Assembly: GCA_028823445.1 (NCBI GenBank)
Contig: JAPKBH010000012.1
Location: 1 to 51,310 of the forward strand
Direction of reading: 5' to 3'
Origin: Acidimicrobiales bacterium
GTDB taxonomy: Bacteria > Actinomycetota > Acidimicrobiia > Acidimicrobiales > MedAcidi-G1
DNA: 51,310 bases
The notes under the pieces were generated by a model. The model saw only the letters and a program-made list of their open reading frames with translations. It was not told where the DNA came from and did no database searches. The position numbers were made by a program, and so were the translations under genes. Shown here piece after piece: positions 36,301 through 43,507 of the stretch; positions within the stretch are counted from its first letter, which is position 1, and each line of letters begins with the position of its first letter.

Positions 36301-36907
36301 GCTCAAGGTGGTGTTGCCCGACGAGTCGATGATTAACCCGTCGTACCCGGCTGCCGTGATTGCCGGCAACGTTGAAACCAGCCAAGTGGTGGTGGACACG
36401 TTATTTGGAGCGGTCGGGGTGATGGCTGCTCCTCAGGGCACCATGAACAATTTCATTTGGGGTAACGACCGATACCAAAATTACGAAACCATTTGTGGCG
36501 GTTCTGGGGCCACTGCTCAGGCCGACGGCTGCGATGCGGTCCATACCCACATGACCAACTCTCGGTTAACCGACCCGGAGGTTTTGGAGTGGCGTTTTCC
36601 GGTGCGACTTGAAACTTTTCATATCCGTCGGGGTTCCGGCGGGGCGGGAAAACATCGGGGCGGCGACGGCACGGTGCGCCGGGTGTTATTTGAAGAAGCC
36701 ATGGAGGTCAACGTGTTGTCGGGCCACCGGGTGGTGCCGCCTTACGGGGTGGATGGCGGGTTGCCGGGGGCGGTGGGTCACACCCGATTAATTGCCGTCG
36801 ACGGGACGGTCACCGAGTTTTCGGCCAGTGCACAAACCTTGGTGCAACCCGGCGACCGTATAGAAATCGAAACCCCGGGCGGCGGCGGTTTCGGCCGCCC
36901 GAGTTAA
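33308..36907 (+). CDS. Fused HyuA-HyuB protein: 5-oxoprolinase / N-methylhydantoinase family
   Basis: A 1199-residue ATP-dependent amidohydrolase with both subunits in one chain. The HyuA half (1 to about 685) has the actin-like ATPase marks FWIDRGGTFTDVVARRPDG, KMGTTVATNALLERQGE, GPAGGVVGM and GFDMGGTSTDVS. The HyuB half starts near residue 690 with VDPVQLEIFNNLFM and contains IANAPHMPVHLGSM and GGTHLPDITV. The fused layout and N-terminus match 5-oxoprolinase. However the nearby creatinase suggests it could instead open N-methylhydantoin from creatinine. Both reactions use ATP to open a five-membered lactam ring. AGGGAG precedes the ATG; the TTG immediately before it is a less likely start. 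Stop overlaps the convergent nucleotidyltransferase by 4 bases. Confidence 0.88.
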   Translation: MSGWQFWIDRGGTFTDVVARRPDGTTVTHKLLSENPRHYDDAAMAGIRYLLGLSDGEPLPAEAISAVKMGTTVATNALLERQGEPTILFTTKGFADALRIGYQARPELFALDIVLPEMLYQEVVEIDERMSAQGEVITALGLEAARAALQKAKTDGFDSVAIALLHGYRYTEHEAALGALAREIGFSQVSVSHEVSPLMKLVSRGDTTVVDAYLSPILRRYVNQVDSQLRPDGQGPRLMFMQSNGGLTDAHHFQGKDALLSGPAGGVVGMVRTAEAAGFDRLIGFDMGGTSTDVSHYAGELERTHETQVAGVRVRAPMIHIHTVAAGGGSILHFDGARLRVGPDSAGADPGPACYGNGGPLAITDANVLLGRLRPEFFPQVFGPNGDQPLNVATVEQQFDQLAAAVSEASGVEQSPEVVAEGFLSIAVENMANAIKKISVQRGYDITSYTLVCFGGAGGQHACLVADRLGITRIHLHPHAGVLSALGIGLADIRQVIDGSVEANLDDALLDSLTARWRQMETEGRAVVAGQGVADDRISTVRRLGVRYAGSDTALSLPAGSFAEVQAAFEGQHQARFGFISPEKTLVVESLQVETVGATDAVNLVPEAAAPGAGQQGVFATVMASQSRDTVFVDRSSLAPGQPLAGPAVLLEETGTTVVEPGWAATAQTNGDLVLERVEALPAQVAVGTTVDPVQLEIFNNLFMNIAEQMGVVLENTAASVNIKERLDFSCAIFDPSGELIANAPHMPVHLGSMSESIKSIIRQNPHMNPGDVYVMNAPYNGGTHLPDITVIKPVFNDAETEVIFYVASRGHHADVGGRVPGSAPADSTTVDEEGVLIDNLLLVSEGRFLYDEIHTVLTSGTWPARNAEQNIADLQAQVAACEKGTSELQSVISHYGLDVVHAYMGHVKDNAEESVRRVIDALTDSSFTYKMDDGHQVSVTITVDHADRSACIDFTGTSDTHPGNFNAPSSIAHAAVLYVFRCLVNDDIPLNAGCMKPLKVVLPDESMINPSYPAAVIAGNVETSQVVVDTLFGAVGVMAAPQGTMNNFIWGNDRYQNYETICGGSGATAQADGCDAVHTHMTNSRLTDPEVLEWRFPVRLETFHIRRGSGGAGKHRGGDGTVRRVLFEEAMEVNVLSGHRVVPPYGVDGGLPGAVGHTRLIAVDGTVTEFSASAQTLVQPGDRIEIETPGGGGFGRPS

Positions 36908-37455
36908 CTGACTGTTTGACGGGCTTCGGCCAGTGCTTGTGTGACGCCGAGATTGTCGGCCCAATAATCTAAGTACTGGTGGTCAACACTCTTTTGGTTC
37001 GCTTTTAACATTGCTACGACATCCCCCATTTGTCGCTCTGAACCCGACCTTTGACCCCACTCCAGTTTGGCCAAAATTGTGTCTTCAAGGGTGGCAAAAA
37101 ATATTTTCTCTCCGGCGAAATTCACTGGTTGCCGGCGAGAAAACTCTGTCTCGCTAAAGAGCCGGTCCTTGCGTATTATCAGATCTATTTTCCACCCCGA
37201 TGCGTTGTCCAAAATATTGAACATGGTCTGATGGGCCACGGCCGCCACCGCATCTCCCACGTAGAGTTCCGCACCGGAAAGTACCGCAACAAAAACTTCG
37301 ATAGTTTCTGGAGTCGGGTTGACCACTACATCAATGTCTCTGGTCATGCGTGGTTCGCCATAGAGGCTGCTCGCCGTAGACCCCGCCACCATGTAATCAA
37401 TCTCTGCTTTTTCTAAGCACTCAATAACTTTTTTTAGGAGCTCGTACTGAATCAT
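36904..37455 (-). CDS. Nucleotidyltransferase-like protein, probable toxin of a two-gene module
   Basis: A 183-residue protein with a nucleotidyltransferase core: VAGSTASSLYGEPRMTRDID (23-42) gives the G-S helix and the D-x-D metal pair (D40, D42), and WKIDLII supplies a further Asp. This is the AbiEii/MNT-like type. Its ATG overlaps the stop of the small upstream gene (ATGA), the usual arrangement of a toxin-antitoxin pair. Base composition looks more A/T-rich than the flanking catabolic genes, which hints at transfer. A tRNA or protein target is not evident. It could also be a resistance or housekeeping transferase. Confidence 0.7.
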   Translation of the reverse strand: MIQYELLKKVIECLEKAEIDYMVAGSTASSLYGEPRMTRDIDVVVNPTPETIEVFVAVLSGAELYVGDAVAAVAHQTMFNILDNASGWKIDLIIRKDRLFSETEFSRRQPVNFAGEKIFFATLEDTILAKLEWGQRSGSERQMGDVVAMLKANQKSVDHQYLDYWADNLGVTQALAEARQTVS

Positions 37456-37694
37456 GACCGAGTTGATGCTTCATAAACTTGACGGCCGAGTTCTCCATGG
37501 AGAACCTCTAATAGCTCAGCCCGTATACCTTCTTCATCAAGATCAGGAAGGCGTAGCCGAAGGCCGTCCAAGGTAGCTTGCCGGGCATGTTCACCGATTT
37601 CAAAAGCGGCCATTACTCGCTCTGCCGGCGCCATACTCCGATACACCTCAAGCTGTCGTTTGCGGACATCTGGGGTGGTGTCTTGCGGCTCCAT
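37452..37694 (-). CDS. Small partner protein of the nucleotidyltransferase, probable antitoxin
   Basis: An 80-residue charged helical protein with RQLEVYRSMAPAERVMAAFE followed by ARQATLDGLRLRLPDLDEEG and a C-terminal LLEVLHGELG. Small proteins with an 'MxPAERV...A...GI/L R..P.L...' pattern often sit directly upstream of AbiEii-like nucleotidyltransferases; I recognise the pattern from memory. It overlaps its partner by four bases. An antitoxin role is inferred from position and size. Placement inside a catabolic island suggests insertion. Confidence 0.65.
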   Translation of the reverse strand: MEPQDTTPDVRKRQLEVYRSMAPAERVMAAFEIGEHARQATLDGLRLRLPDLDEEGIRAELLEVLHGELGRQVYEASTRS

Positions 37695-37732
37695 AGAGCA
37701 AACTTACTCTCCTGGTGCGACAAGGGTGCAAG

Positions 37733-38962
37733 TTAACCGCCGATGATGTTGTGGGCGGGGCCGTAGGGGAAGCCGGTGATGTTTTCGGCGTCTCGCTCAC
37801 CCACGATCAATATGTCGTGTTCGCGGTAGCCGCCGGCACCGGGCTGGCCGTCGGGGATAGCAATCATGGGTTCCATAGAAACCACCATGCCTGGTTCCAG
37901 CACGGTTTCTACGTCTTCGCGTAGTTCTACCCCGGCTTCTCGACCGTAGTAGTGGCTGAGCACCCCGAAACTGTGGCCGTAACCAAACGAGCGGTATTGC
38001 AAAAGGTCGTAGCTGCGGTAAATGTCGTTGAGTTCGGCGGCAATGTCACAGCAGCGGGCACCGGGCACAATGAGTTCGAGGCCTCGTTCGTGCACTTCGA
38101 CGTTGATTTCCCAGAGCCGCAGGTGTTCGTCGCTGGTCACGTGGTCACAGAAAAGAGTGCGCTCTAATGCCGTGTAGTAGCCGAAGATCATAGGGAAGGT
38201 ATTGATGGACAAAATGTCGCCTGATTCGATCAGTTTGTTAGTGACCGGGTTGTGGGCGCCATCGGTGTTGATGCCCGACTGGAACCAGGTCCAGGTGTCC
38301 ATGAGTTCTACAAAGGGGAAGCTTTGGGAGATCTCGCGCACCATGGCTTGGGTGGTAGCGAGCGCTACTTCGTGTTCGGGCACCCCGGCGGCCACTGCTT
38401 CTACGCAGGCGGCGGCGCCCAGGTCGCAGATGCGGGTGCCGTGGCGAATCAGGTCGTGTTCTTCGGGGGATTTAATGGTGCGCATCCACATGGTGGCGGC
38501 GCCGATGTCGACCAGTTCTACGCCGTCGAGTTCAGTTTGTAGGGCTTGGAATTGTTCCACGCTGAGGTGGTCGAACTCGACGCCTAAGCGTTTGGCGCCT
38601 TTGAGTAGTGAGCGCACTGCTTGGTAGTAGTTGTCTCGTCGCCAGTCGGAGTACACCACGTTGTCGCCGTGGGTGCGCCGCCAGGGTTGGCCGCCGTCGA
38701 TGCCTGCAGAAATGGTGGTGGCCGCTTGAGCGTCGATGACCATGCCGTATTTACGCCCGAAGTAGCAGTACAGCCAACCGGAGTAGTAGCAGATGTTGTG
38801 AAAAGAGGTCAGCAGACAGGCATCAATATTTTCGGCGTCAAGGTGAGCACGTAATGCGTTTTGTCGACGGTCCATTTCGGCGGACGAAAACGGCGACCAC
38901 TCTTTTTCTCCCCACGCCCATCGGGTGACGTGGACCATGTCGTCGGTGTTTGGTTGCTTCAT
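37733..38962 (-). CDS. Creatinase (creatine amidinohydrolase)
   Basis: A 409-residue M24-fold enzyme that hydrolyses creatine to sarcosine and urea. It matches Pseudomonas creatinase along its length: LRAHLDAENIDACLLTSFHN, GQPWRRTHGDNVVYSDW, WFQSGINTDGAHNPVT with catalytic H237, YYTALERTLF with E267, FGYGHSFGVLSHYYGREAG, and VSMEPM with E364. GGGAGGAA stands six bases before the ATG. Neither sarcosine oxidase nor urease is in the window. It lies between the toxin-antitoxin-like pair and glpD; the oxoprolinase/hydantoinase beyond the pair could feed in from creatinine via N-methylhydantoin only through other enzymes not seen here. Confidence 0.93.
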   Translation of the reverse strand: MKQPNTDDMVHVTRWAWGEKEWSPFSSAEMDRRQNALRAHLDAENIDACLLTSFHNICYYSGWLYCYFGRKYGMVIDAQAATTISAGIDGGQPWRRTHGDNVVYSDWRRDNYYQAVRSLLKGAKRLGVEFDHLSVEQFQALQTELDGVELVDIGAATMWMRTIKSPEEHDLIRHGTRICDLGAAACVEAVAAGVPEHEVALATTQAMVREISQSFPFVELMDTWTWFQSGINTDGAHNPVTNKLIESGDILSINTFPMIFGYYTALERTLFCDHVTSDEHLRLWEINVEVHERGLELIVPGARCCDIAAELNDIYRSYDLLQYRSFGYGHSFGVLSHYYGREAGVELREDVETVLEPGMVVSMEPMIAIPDGQPGAGGYREHDILIVGERDAENITGFPYGPAHNIIGG

Positions 38963-39055
38963 GCGGTTCCTCCCGTTCTTAATTGGCGCAGATTAGCAAG
39001 AATTCTGCCCGTCGTTGGATTTTTCTCCTTCTGGTTCGTGCCCTAAGGTGAGGCC
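38963..39055. promoter_or_regulatory. Divergent promoter region between creatinase and glpD
   Basis: Ninety-three bases. GGGAGGAA serves the creatinase start and AAGGTGAGG the glpD start. TTAATT and GATTAG stretches occur near 38980-38995, but no confident promoter pair can be named. Confidence 0.4.
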
Positions 39056-40642
39056 ATGGTTTCTTTGTCGCCGGTGGGGCGCCCCCAAGATTTGGATAAC
39101 CGCCACCGGGCTGCCCTGTTTGCTCGGGCCGAGGAGCAAATCTTTGACATAGTAGTGGTCGGCGGGGGCATTACCGGGGCCGGTATTGCTCGGTCGGCAG
39201 CCAGCCGGGGGCTTTCGGTGGCTTTGGTGGAGGCCCAAGATTTAGCGTCGGGCACCAGCAGTCGGAGTTCCAAGATGATTCACGGCGGGGTGCGTTATTT
39301 GGCCCAGGGCGATTTGGGCTTGGTCCGTGAGGCGGCTCAAGAGCGTCAGGTGTTGCGCCGGGTGGCTCCGCATTTAACACGACGTATCGGTTTTTTGTTA
39401 CCTACCCGTTCGGCGGCTGGGCAGGCCAAGTTTCGTAGCGCCATGTGGACCTTTGAGAAACTGGGCAAGGTACCGAACGAAGATCACCATGAAGTGTGGA
39501 GCATTGATGACCTTCACCAGCAAGAACCTTTGGCGGCTATTGAGGGCAGCAATGGGGCGGTGCGGTATTTTGAGTTCGTTACCGATGATGCCCGGTTGAC
39601 GCTGGCTAATGCTCGGTCAGCGGCCCGAGACGGAGCCTTGATTCTTACTTACGCTCCGGCCGTTGAGTTTTTGCAAGAAAATGGCCGGGTGACCGGCGTA
39701 CGGGTGAAGGGTGCGCTGCCTCAAGAATCTTTGGCGGCCACGTTGCGGGCTCGGGTAGTTATTAACGCTGCTGGCCCTTGGGTTGATGCAGTGCGGGCTT
39801 TAGAAGATCCTGCGCAGGCCCCGCGTTTGACCTTGACCAAAGGTATCCATTTGGTGGTGCCTCATGAAAGGTTGCCGCTCAACAACACGGTTTTGATGAC
39901 CACCACCGATAAGCGCAGTGTGTTTGCTGTGCCTCGAGGGGCGGTTACTTATTTGGGCACCACTGACACTTTTTATGCCGAAAATAACCGCTGGCCTGAG
40001 GTAACCGCGGAAGATGTGGATTACCTTTTGGCGGCCGCCAACCGTAGTTTTACCGGCCCGCCCTTGGTGCCTCACGAGGTCATCGGTAGTTGGGCCGGGT
40101 TGCGGCCGTTGATTGCCGAGGCCGGTAAGAAGCCTTCGGAGATTTCTCGCCGTAACGAACTGTGGACCGGCCCCGGTGGGGTGTTGACCATGGCCGGCGG
40201 CAAGTTGACTGCTTATCGTTCTATGGCAGAGCGGGTGGTTGACCAGGTGGTGGAAACCTTGGGGGTGACTGCTCGCCCCGACGACACCGACCAGCAGCCC
40301 TTAGTGGGTGGCGATGTAGCGATCGCTGAGCGGAACCGCTGGCTTGACCTCTACGGCGATGAAGCCGCCGCGGTACTTAACGATGGCGGCGATGTGGCCG
40401 CTGAGGTGCGCCAAGCGGTGCTGCGTGAAGGTGCTGTCCGGTTGGAAGATTTTTGGGTACGTCGGGTGCCTCGAGCTTTTTTTGCTTTGGATGGCGGGCA
40501 AAGCATTCTGGCATCAGCGGCAGCCGAGATGGGCCGCTTGCTGGGTTGGTCTGGTGAACGCCTTGACCAGGAATTAGCTACTTGCCTTCAACGTCACACC
40601 GCCGACCATGCTTTGTTCACCGATTCTTTACCCACCGACTAA
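39056..40642 (+). CDS. glpD: Aerobic glycerol-3-phosphate dehydrogenase
   Basis: A 528-residue FAD enzyme that oxidises glycerol 3-phosphate to dihydroxyacetone phosphate at the membrane, passing electrons to quinone. The FAD-binding DIVVVGGGITGAGIARSAA starts near residue 31, followed by LASGTSSRSSKMIHGGVRYL, both hallmarks of GlpD. GSWAGLRPLI and LTMAGGKLTAYRSMAE are the C-terminal flavin contacts, and the last about 130 residues form the helical GlpD_C domain. AAGGTGAGG precedes the ATG. It heads a plus-strand run with an alkyl-DHAP-synthase-like flavoprotein and a glycerol-kinase-like enzyme. Confidence 0.92.
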   Translation: MVSLSPVGRPQDLDNRHRAALFARAEEQIFDIVVVGGGITGAGIARSAASRGLSVALVEAQDLASGTSSRSSKMIHGGVRYLAQGDLGLVREAAQERQVLRRVAPHLTRRIGFLLPTRSAAGQAKFRSAMWTFEKLGKVPNEDHHEVWSIDDLHQQEPLAAIEGSNGAVRYFEFVTDDARLTLANARSAARDGALILTYAPAVEFLQENGRVTGVRVKGALPQESLAATLRARVVINAAGPWVDAVRALEDPAQAPRLTLTKGIHLVVPHERLPLNNTVLMTTTDKRSVFAVPRGAVTYLGTTDTFYAENNRWPEVTAEDVDYLLAAANRSFTGPPLVPHEVIGSWAGLRPLIAEAGKKPSEISRRNELWTGPGGVLTMAGGKLTAYRSMAERVVDQVVETLGVTARPDDTDQQPLVGGDVAIAERNRWLDLYGDEAAAVLNDGGDVAAEVRQAVLREGAVRLEDFWVRRVPRAFFALDGGQSILASAAAEMGRLLGWSGERLDQELATCLQRHTADHALFTDSLPTD

Positions 40643-40650
40643 GGACTCCC

Positions 40651-42060
40651 ATGCTTGATTCTTCGCTTATAACTTCGCTCACCGACTTGTTGGGCGCCGA
40701 CCAGGTGCTAACTAGCGATGAGCAGGTAGCCGACCGGCGCCATGATTACTGGGTGCTTAGCCATCTGCGCTCTTGGGCCGGGGTTTTTACGGGCCGCCCG
40801 GGTGCGGTGGTGCGGCCCCAAAGCACTCAAGAGGTGCAGGCCATCATGCGTTTGGCCAGCAAAACCAACACTGCGGTGGTTCCTTTTGGTTTGGGCAGCG
40901 GGGTGTGCGGCGGGGTGCAACCAGACCAAAGCGTGTTGTTGCTTGACCTCTCGATGCTCAACCAAATTCATGCCATAGATGAGGTTAATTTGACCGCTAC
41001 TTTTGCTGCGGGGGTCAACGGTTTGGTGGCTGAAGAGGCCGTGGCCGCTAAGGGACTTACCATTGGGCATTGGCCACAGTCCATTGCCGTGAGCACGGTA
41101 GGCGGTTGGGTTTCTACCCGTGCGGCGGGCCAGTTTTCTACCGCTTACGGAAACATCGAAGACATGGTGTATTCCCTTGAGGTGGTGTTACCTAGCGGCG
41201 AGTTGGTGACTTTGGGTTGTGCGCCACGAGCGGCCGCCGGGCCCGATTTACGGCACTTGTTTTTGGGTGCTGAGGGCGTCATGGGGGTGGTGACCTCGGT
41301 GACTTTGGCTTTGCATCGCCAAGCTGAGCAGCGCACTTACCGGGTGTTTCATACCCCATCTCTGGCTGCAGGTTTAGAAGCCCAACGGTTGATTATGCAG
41401 GCCGGGTGGATGCCGCCGGTGGTTCGCCAGTACGACGCTCGAGAGACCCGCCGCAATTTTAAAGAGTGGTCAGTTAAGGGCGACGGCATGTTGATGATGG
41501 TCCATGAGGGCCCGGCGGGCCGGGTAGCAGCTGAGGTGGAGGCCGTTGATGCGTTAGCTGCTGAATGCGGCTTGACCCGAGCCGACGATCAGGTGGCTGC
41601 TCATTGGATGGAAAACCGCAACCACGTGCCGTCTTGGGAGGAACTCTTTGACCAAGGCCTCGTGGTGGACACCATTGAGATTTCTGGGTCGTGGACAACC
41701 ATCGAAGCCATTTACGACCAAGCCATTGCTGATGTTTCAGCGCTGGAGGGGGTGGTGGCGGTATCAGCCCATAGTTCACACGCTTATCGAACCGGGGTGA
41801 ACTTGTATTTCACTTTTGCCGGGGTCAGCGATGACCCGCAGGTGTTGGAAAGTATCTACTTGGCTTGCTGGCATGCAGTGATGGAAGCCACGGCAGCCCA
41901 TGACGGCGGGGTGGCTCACCATCACGGCATTGGTCGAGTGCGTAAAAACTATTTAGTCCACGATTTAGGAGAAACCGGCGTGGCTTTGTTGCGGACCGTT
42001 AAAAATGCTGTTGACCCGCAGGGTTTGATGAACCCGGGCAATTTATTACCTGATGCCTGA
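40651..42060 (+). CDS. FAD-linked oxidase, alkyl-dihydroxyacetonephosphate synthase-like
   Basis: A 469-residue PCMH-fold flavoprotein. The FAD-binding half contains PQSTQEVQAIMRLA, VPFGLGSGVCGG, and SVGGW-type AVSTVGGWVSTRAAGQFS plus YGNIEDMV. The C-terminal half has a triple histidine, HHHGIGRVRKNYL (H423-H425), which matches the active-site histidines of alkyl-DHAP synthase, the enzyme that makes the ether bond of ether lipids. Lactate or glycolate oxidases share the fold but not this motif. AAGGA overlaps the glpD stop and lies five bases before the ATG. With glpD and a glycerol-type kinase it points to ether-lipid or glycerol-ether handling; direction is unknown. Confidence 0.85.
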   Translation: MLDSSLITSLTDLLGADQVLTSDEQVADRRHDYWVLSHLRSWAGVFTGRPGAVVRPQSTQEVQAIMRLASKTNTAVVPFGLGSGVCGGVQPDQSVLLLDLSMLNQIHAIDEVNLTATFAAGVNGLVAEEAVAAKGLTIGHWPQSIAVSTVGGWVSTRAAGQFSTAYGNIEDMVYSLEVVLPSGELVTLGCAPRAAAGPDLRHLFLGAEGVMGVVTSVTLALHRQAEQRTYRVFHTPSLAAGLEAQRLIMQAGWMPPVVRQYDARETRRNFKEWSVKGDGMLMMVHEGPAGRVAAEVEAVDALAAECGLTRADDQVAAHWMENRNHVPSWEELFDQGLVVDTIEISGSWTTIEAIYDQAIADVSALEGVVAVSAHSSHAYRTGVNLYFTFAGVSDDPQVLESIYLACWHAVMEATAAHDGGVAHHHGIGRVRKNYLVHDLGETGVALLRTVKNAVDPQGLMNPGNLLPDA

Positions 42061-43507
42061 CCTGCTGCTGGGCCTTGATGTGGGCACCTCGAGTGCTCGG
42101 GCCATGGTTTTTACGCCCGATGGGGTGGCGGTGGGCGCAGCACAAACCGGTTTGTTGAGCACCCAACCCGCCGCGGGGCGAGTTGAGCAAGACGCTGCCA
42201 TGGTTTGGGAAGCGGTGCAGCAGGTACTGGCACAAGCCTTGGCAAACGCCGGTTGCGCACCCGGCGATGTGGCTTCGCTGGGGGTAACTACCCAGCGTTC
42301 CAGCGTGGTGGTTTGGGACCGATCCTCGGGGCAACCGGTGGCTCCCATGGTGGTGTGGAATGACCTGCGAGGTAGCGAACGGTCCGGCCAGTTGCAGGCT
42401 GAGGGTTTCCCGGTGATGAACATTACCGCAGCGGCCAAGCTTGAGGGGGTGCTTGATGAGGTGCCCGAGGGGCGGCAACGAGCCCATGATGGGGGGTTGG
42501 CCTGGGGTACTTTGGAAAGTTATTTGGTTTTCCGGTTAACGGGTGGGCAGCGCCATATCACTGATCGATCGTGTGCTTGGTCTACGGCTTATCTGGATTT
42601 TTTTGACCCCACCCGGTGGAACGAGGCACTCATTGCCCATCAAGGGTTGCCCATAGAGTTTTTCCCTACCTTGGTTGACACCACCGGCCCCTTGGGGTTT
42701 ACCGATGTGCAGGTTTTTGGGGCGCCCGTGCCTTTGGGCGCCGTGGTGGCCGATCAGCAGGCGGGCATGTTTGCTCATCAGGCTTTGGAGGCTGGCCGAT
42801 GGAAGGCCACCTTTGGCACTTCGGGCGTGTTGATGGTGGCTACCGGCGAAGAGTTGGACGTTTCGTCGGGTTTGGTGCCCATGGCTTTGGCGGGGTGGGG
42901 CGATAAAACGTTGCTGGCTGCCGAGGGAATGGTGCGTAGTGCCGGGGAAATGTTGCCGTGGGCCATCGGGCGAGGTTTTGCTCAATCGGTTGAAGAGGTG
43001 TGCGACTTGGCTGGCCAAACACCCGACGCCGGCGGGGTCACTGTGTTGCCCGCTTTGCATGGTTTGGGCACACCGCATAATGACCCGGCGGTTGGGCTGG
43101 CCGTGAGCGGTCGAACTGTCTCCACCACACCCGGACAACTTTGCCGAGCGGTGTTAGAAGGGGTGGCTTTTCGGATGGCCGAGATCGTTGACCTGGCCGC
43201 CGCAGCGCACCGCAAAGATCCGGCGGATGTTTTGCCGGTAGATGGTGGCCTTTCTCGTAGCGATATTTTTTGTCAGATCTTGGCCGATGCCTTGGCCCGC
43301 CCGGTGCAGCGGTTAGCGCAACCTGAGGCGACGGCTTGGGGTGCGGCGCAAGCGGCCGCCCAAGGGCTCGGGGCGACTGACCACGGGCCACCGGCGTTAG
43401 GGCAATGTCTTTTCCCGAACCTTGACCCGTCCACCGCCGCCCAGCGCCTCGTCGTATGGCAGACTCAAGCCCTTAATCTTTCCCCTAATGGAGATGCCCA
43501 TGAATAA
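42053..43507 (+). CDS. FGGY-family carbohydrate kinase (glycerol kinase-like)
   Basis: A 484-residue sugar or polyol kinase with the actin-like ATPase fold: LLGLDVGTSSARAMVF near the N-terminus, VTTQRSSVVVWDRSSGQP, WNDLRG, and the C-terminal VLPVDGGLSRSDIFCQ and PEATAWGAAQAAA. It overlaps the preceding gene by eight bases. Family-level features fit glycerol, xylulose or related kinases; the link to glpD favours glycerol or a glycerol derivative. The exact substrate is not readable from sequence. Confidence 0.86.
   Translation: MPDLLLGLDVGTSSARAMVFTPDGVAVGAAQTGLLSTQPAAGRVEQDAAMVWEAVQQVLAQALANAGCAPGDVASLGVTTQRSSVVVWDRSSGQPVAPMVVWNDLRGSERSGQLQAEGFPVMNITAAAKLEGVLDEVPEGRQRAHDGGLAWGTLESYLVFRLTGGQRHITDRSCAWSTAYLDFFDPTRWNEALIAHQGLPIEFFPTLVDTTGPLGFTDVQVFGAPVPLGAVVADQQAGMFAHQALEAGRWKATFGTSGVLMVATGEELDVSSGLVPMALAGWGDKTLLAAEGMVRSAGEMLPWAIGRGFAQSVEEVCDLAGQTPDAGGVTVLPALHGLGTPHNDPAVGLAVSGRTVSTTPGQLCRAVLEGVAFRMAEIVDLAAAAHRKDPADVLPVDGGLSRSDIFCQILADALARPVQRLAQPEATAWGAAQAAAQGLGATDHGPPALGQCLFPNLDPSTAAQRLVVWQTQALNLSPNGDAHE

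Noticed and set aside
33308-36907. Acetone carboxylase or acetophenone carboxylase
   Set aside because: Those are separate subunits. The single fused chain and N-terminus match 5-oxoprolinase better.
40582-40650. Earlier start for the FAD-linked oxidase
   Set aside because: It would overlap the glpD C-terminus; the ATG at 40651 has AAGGA at the right distance.
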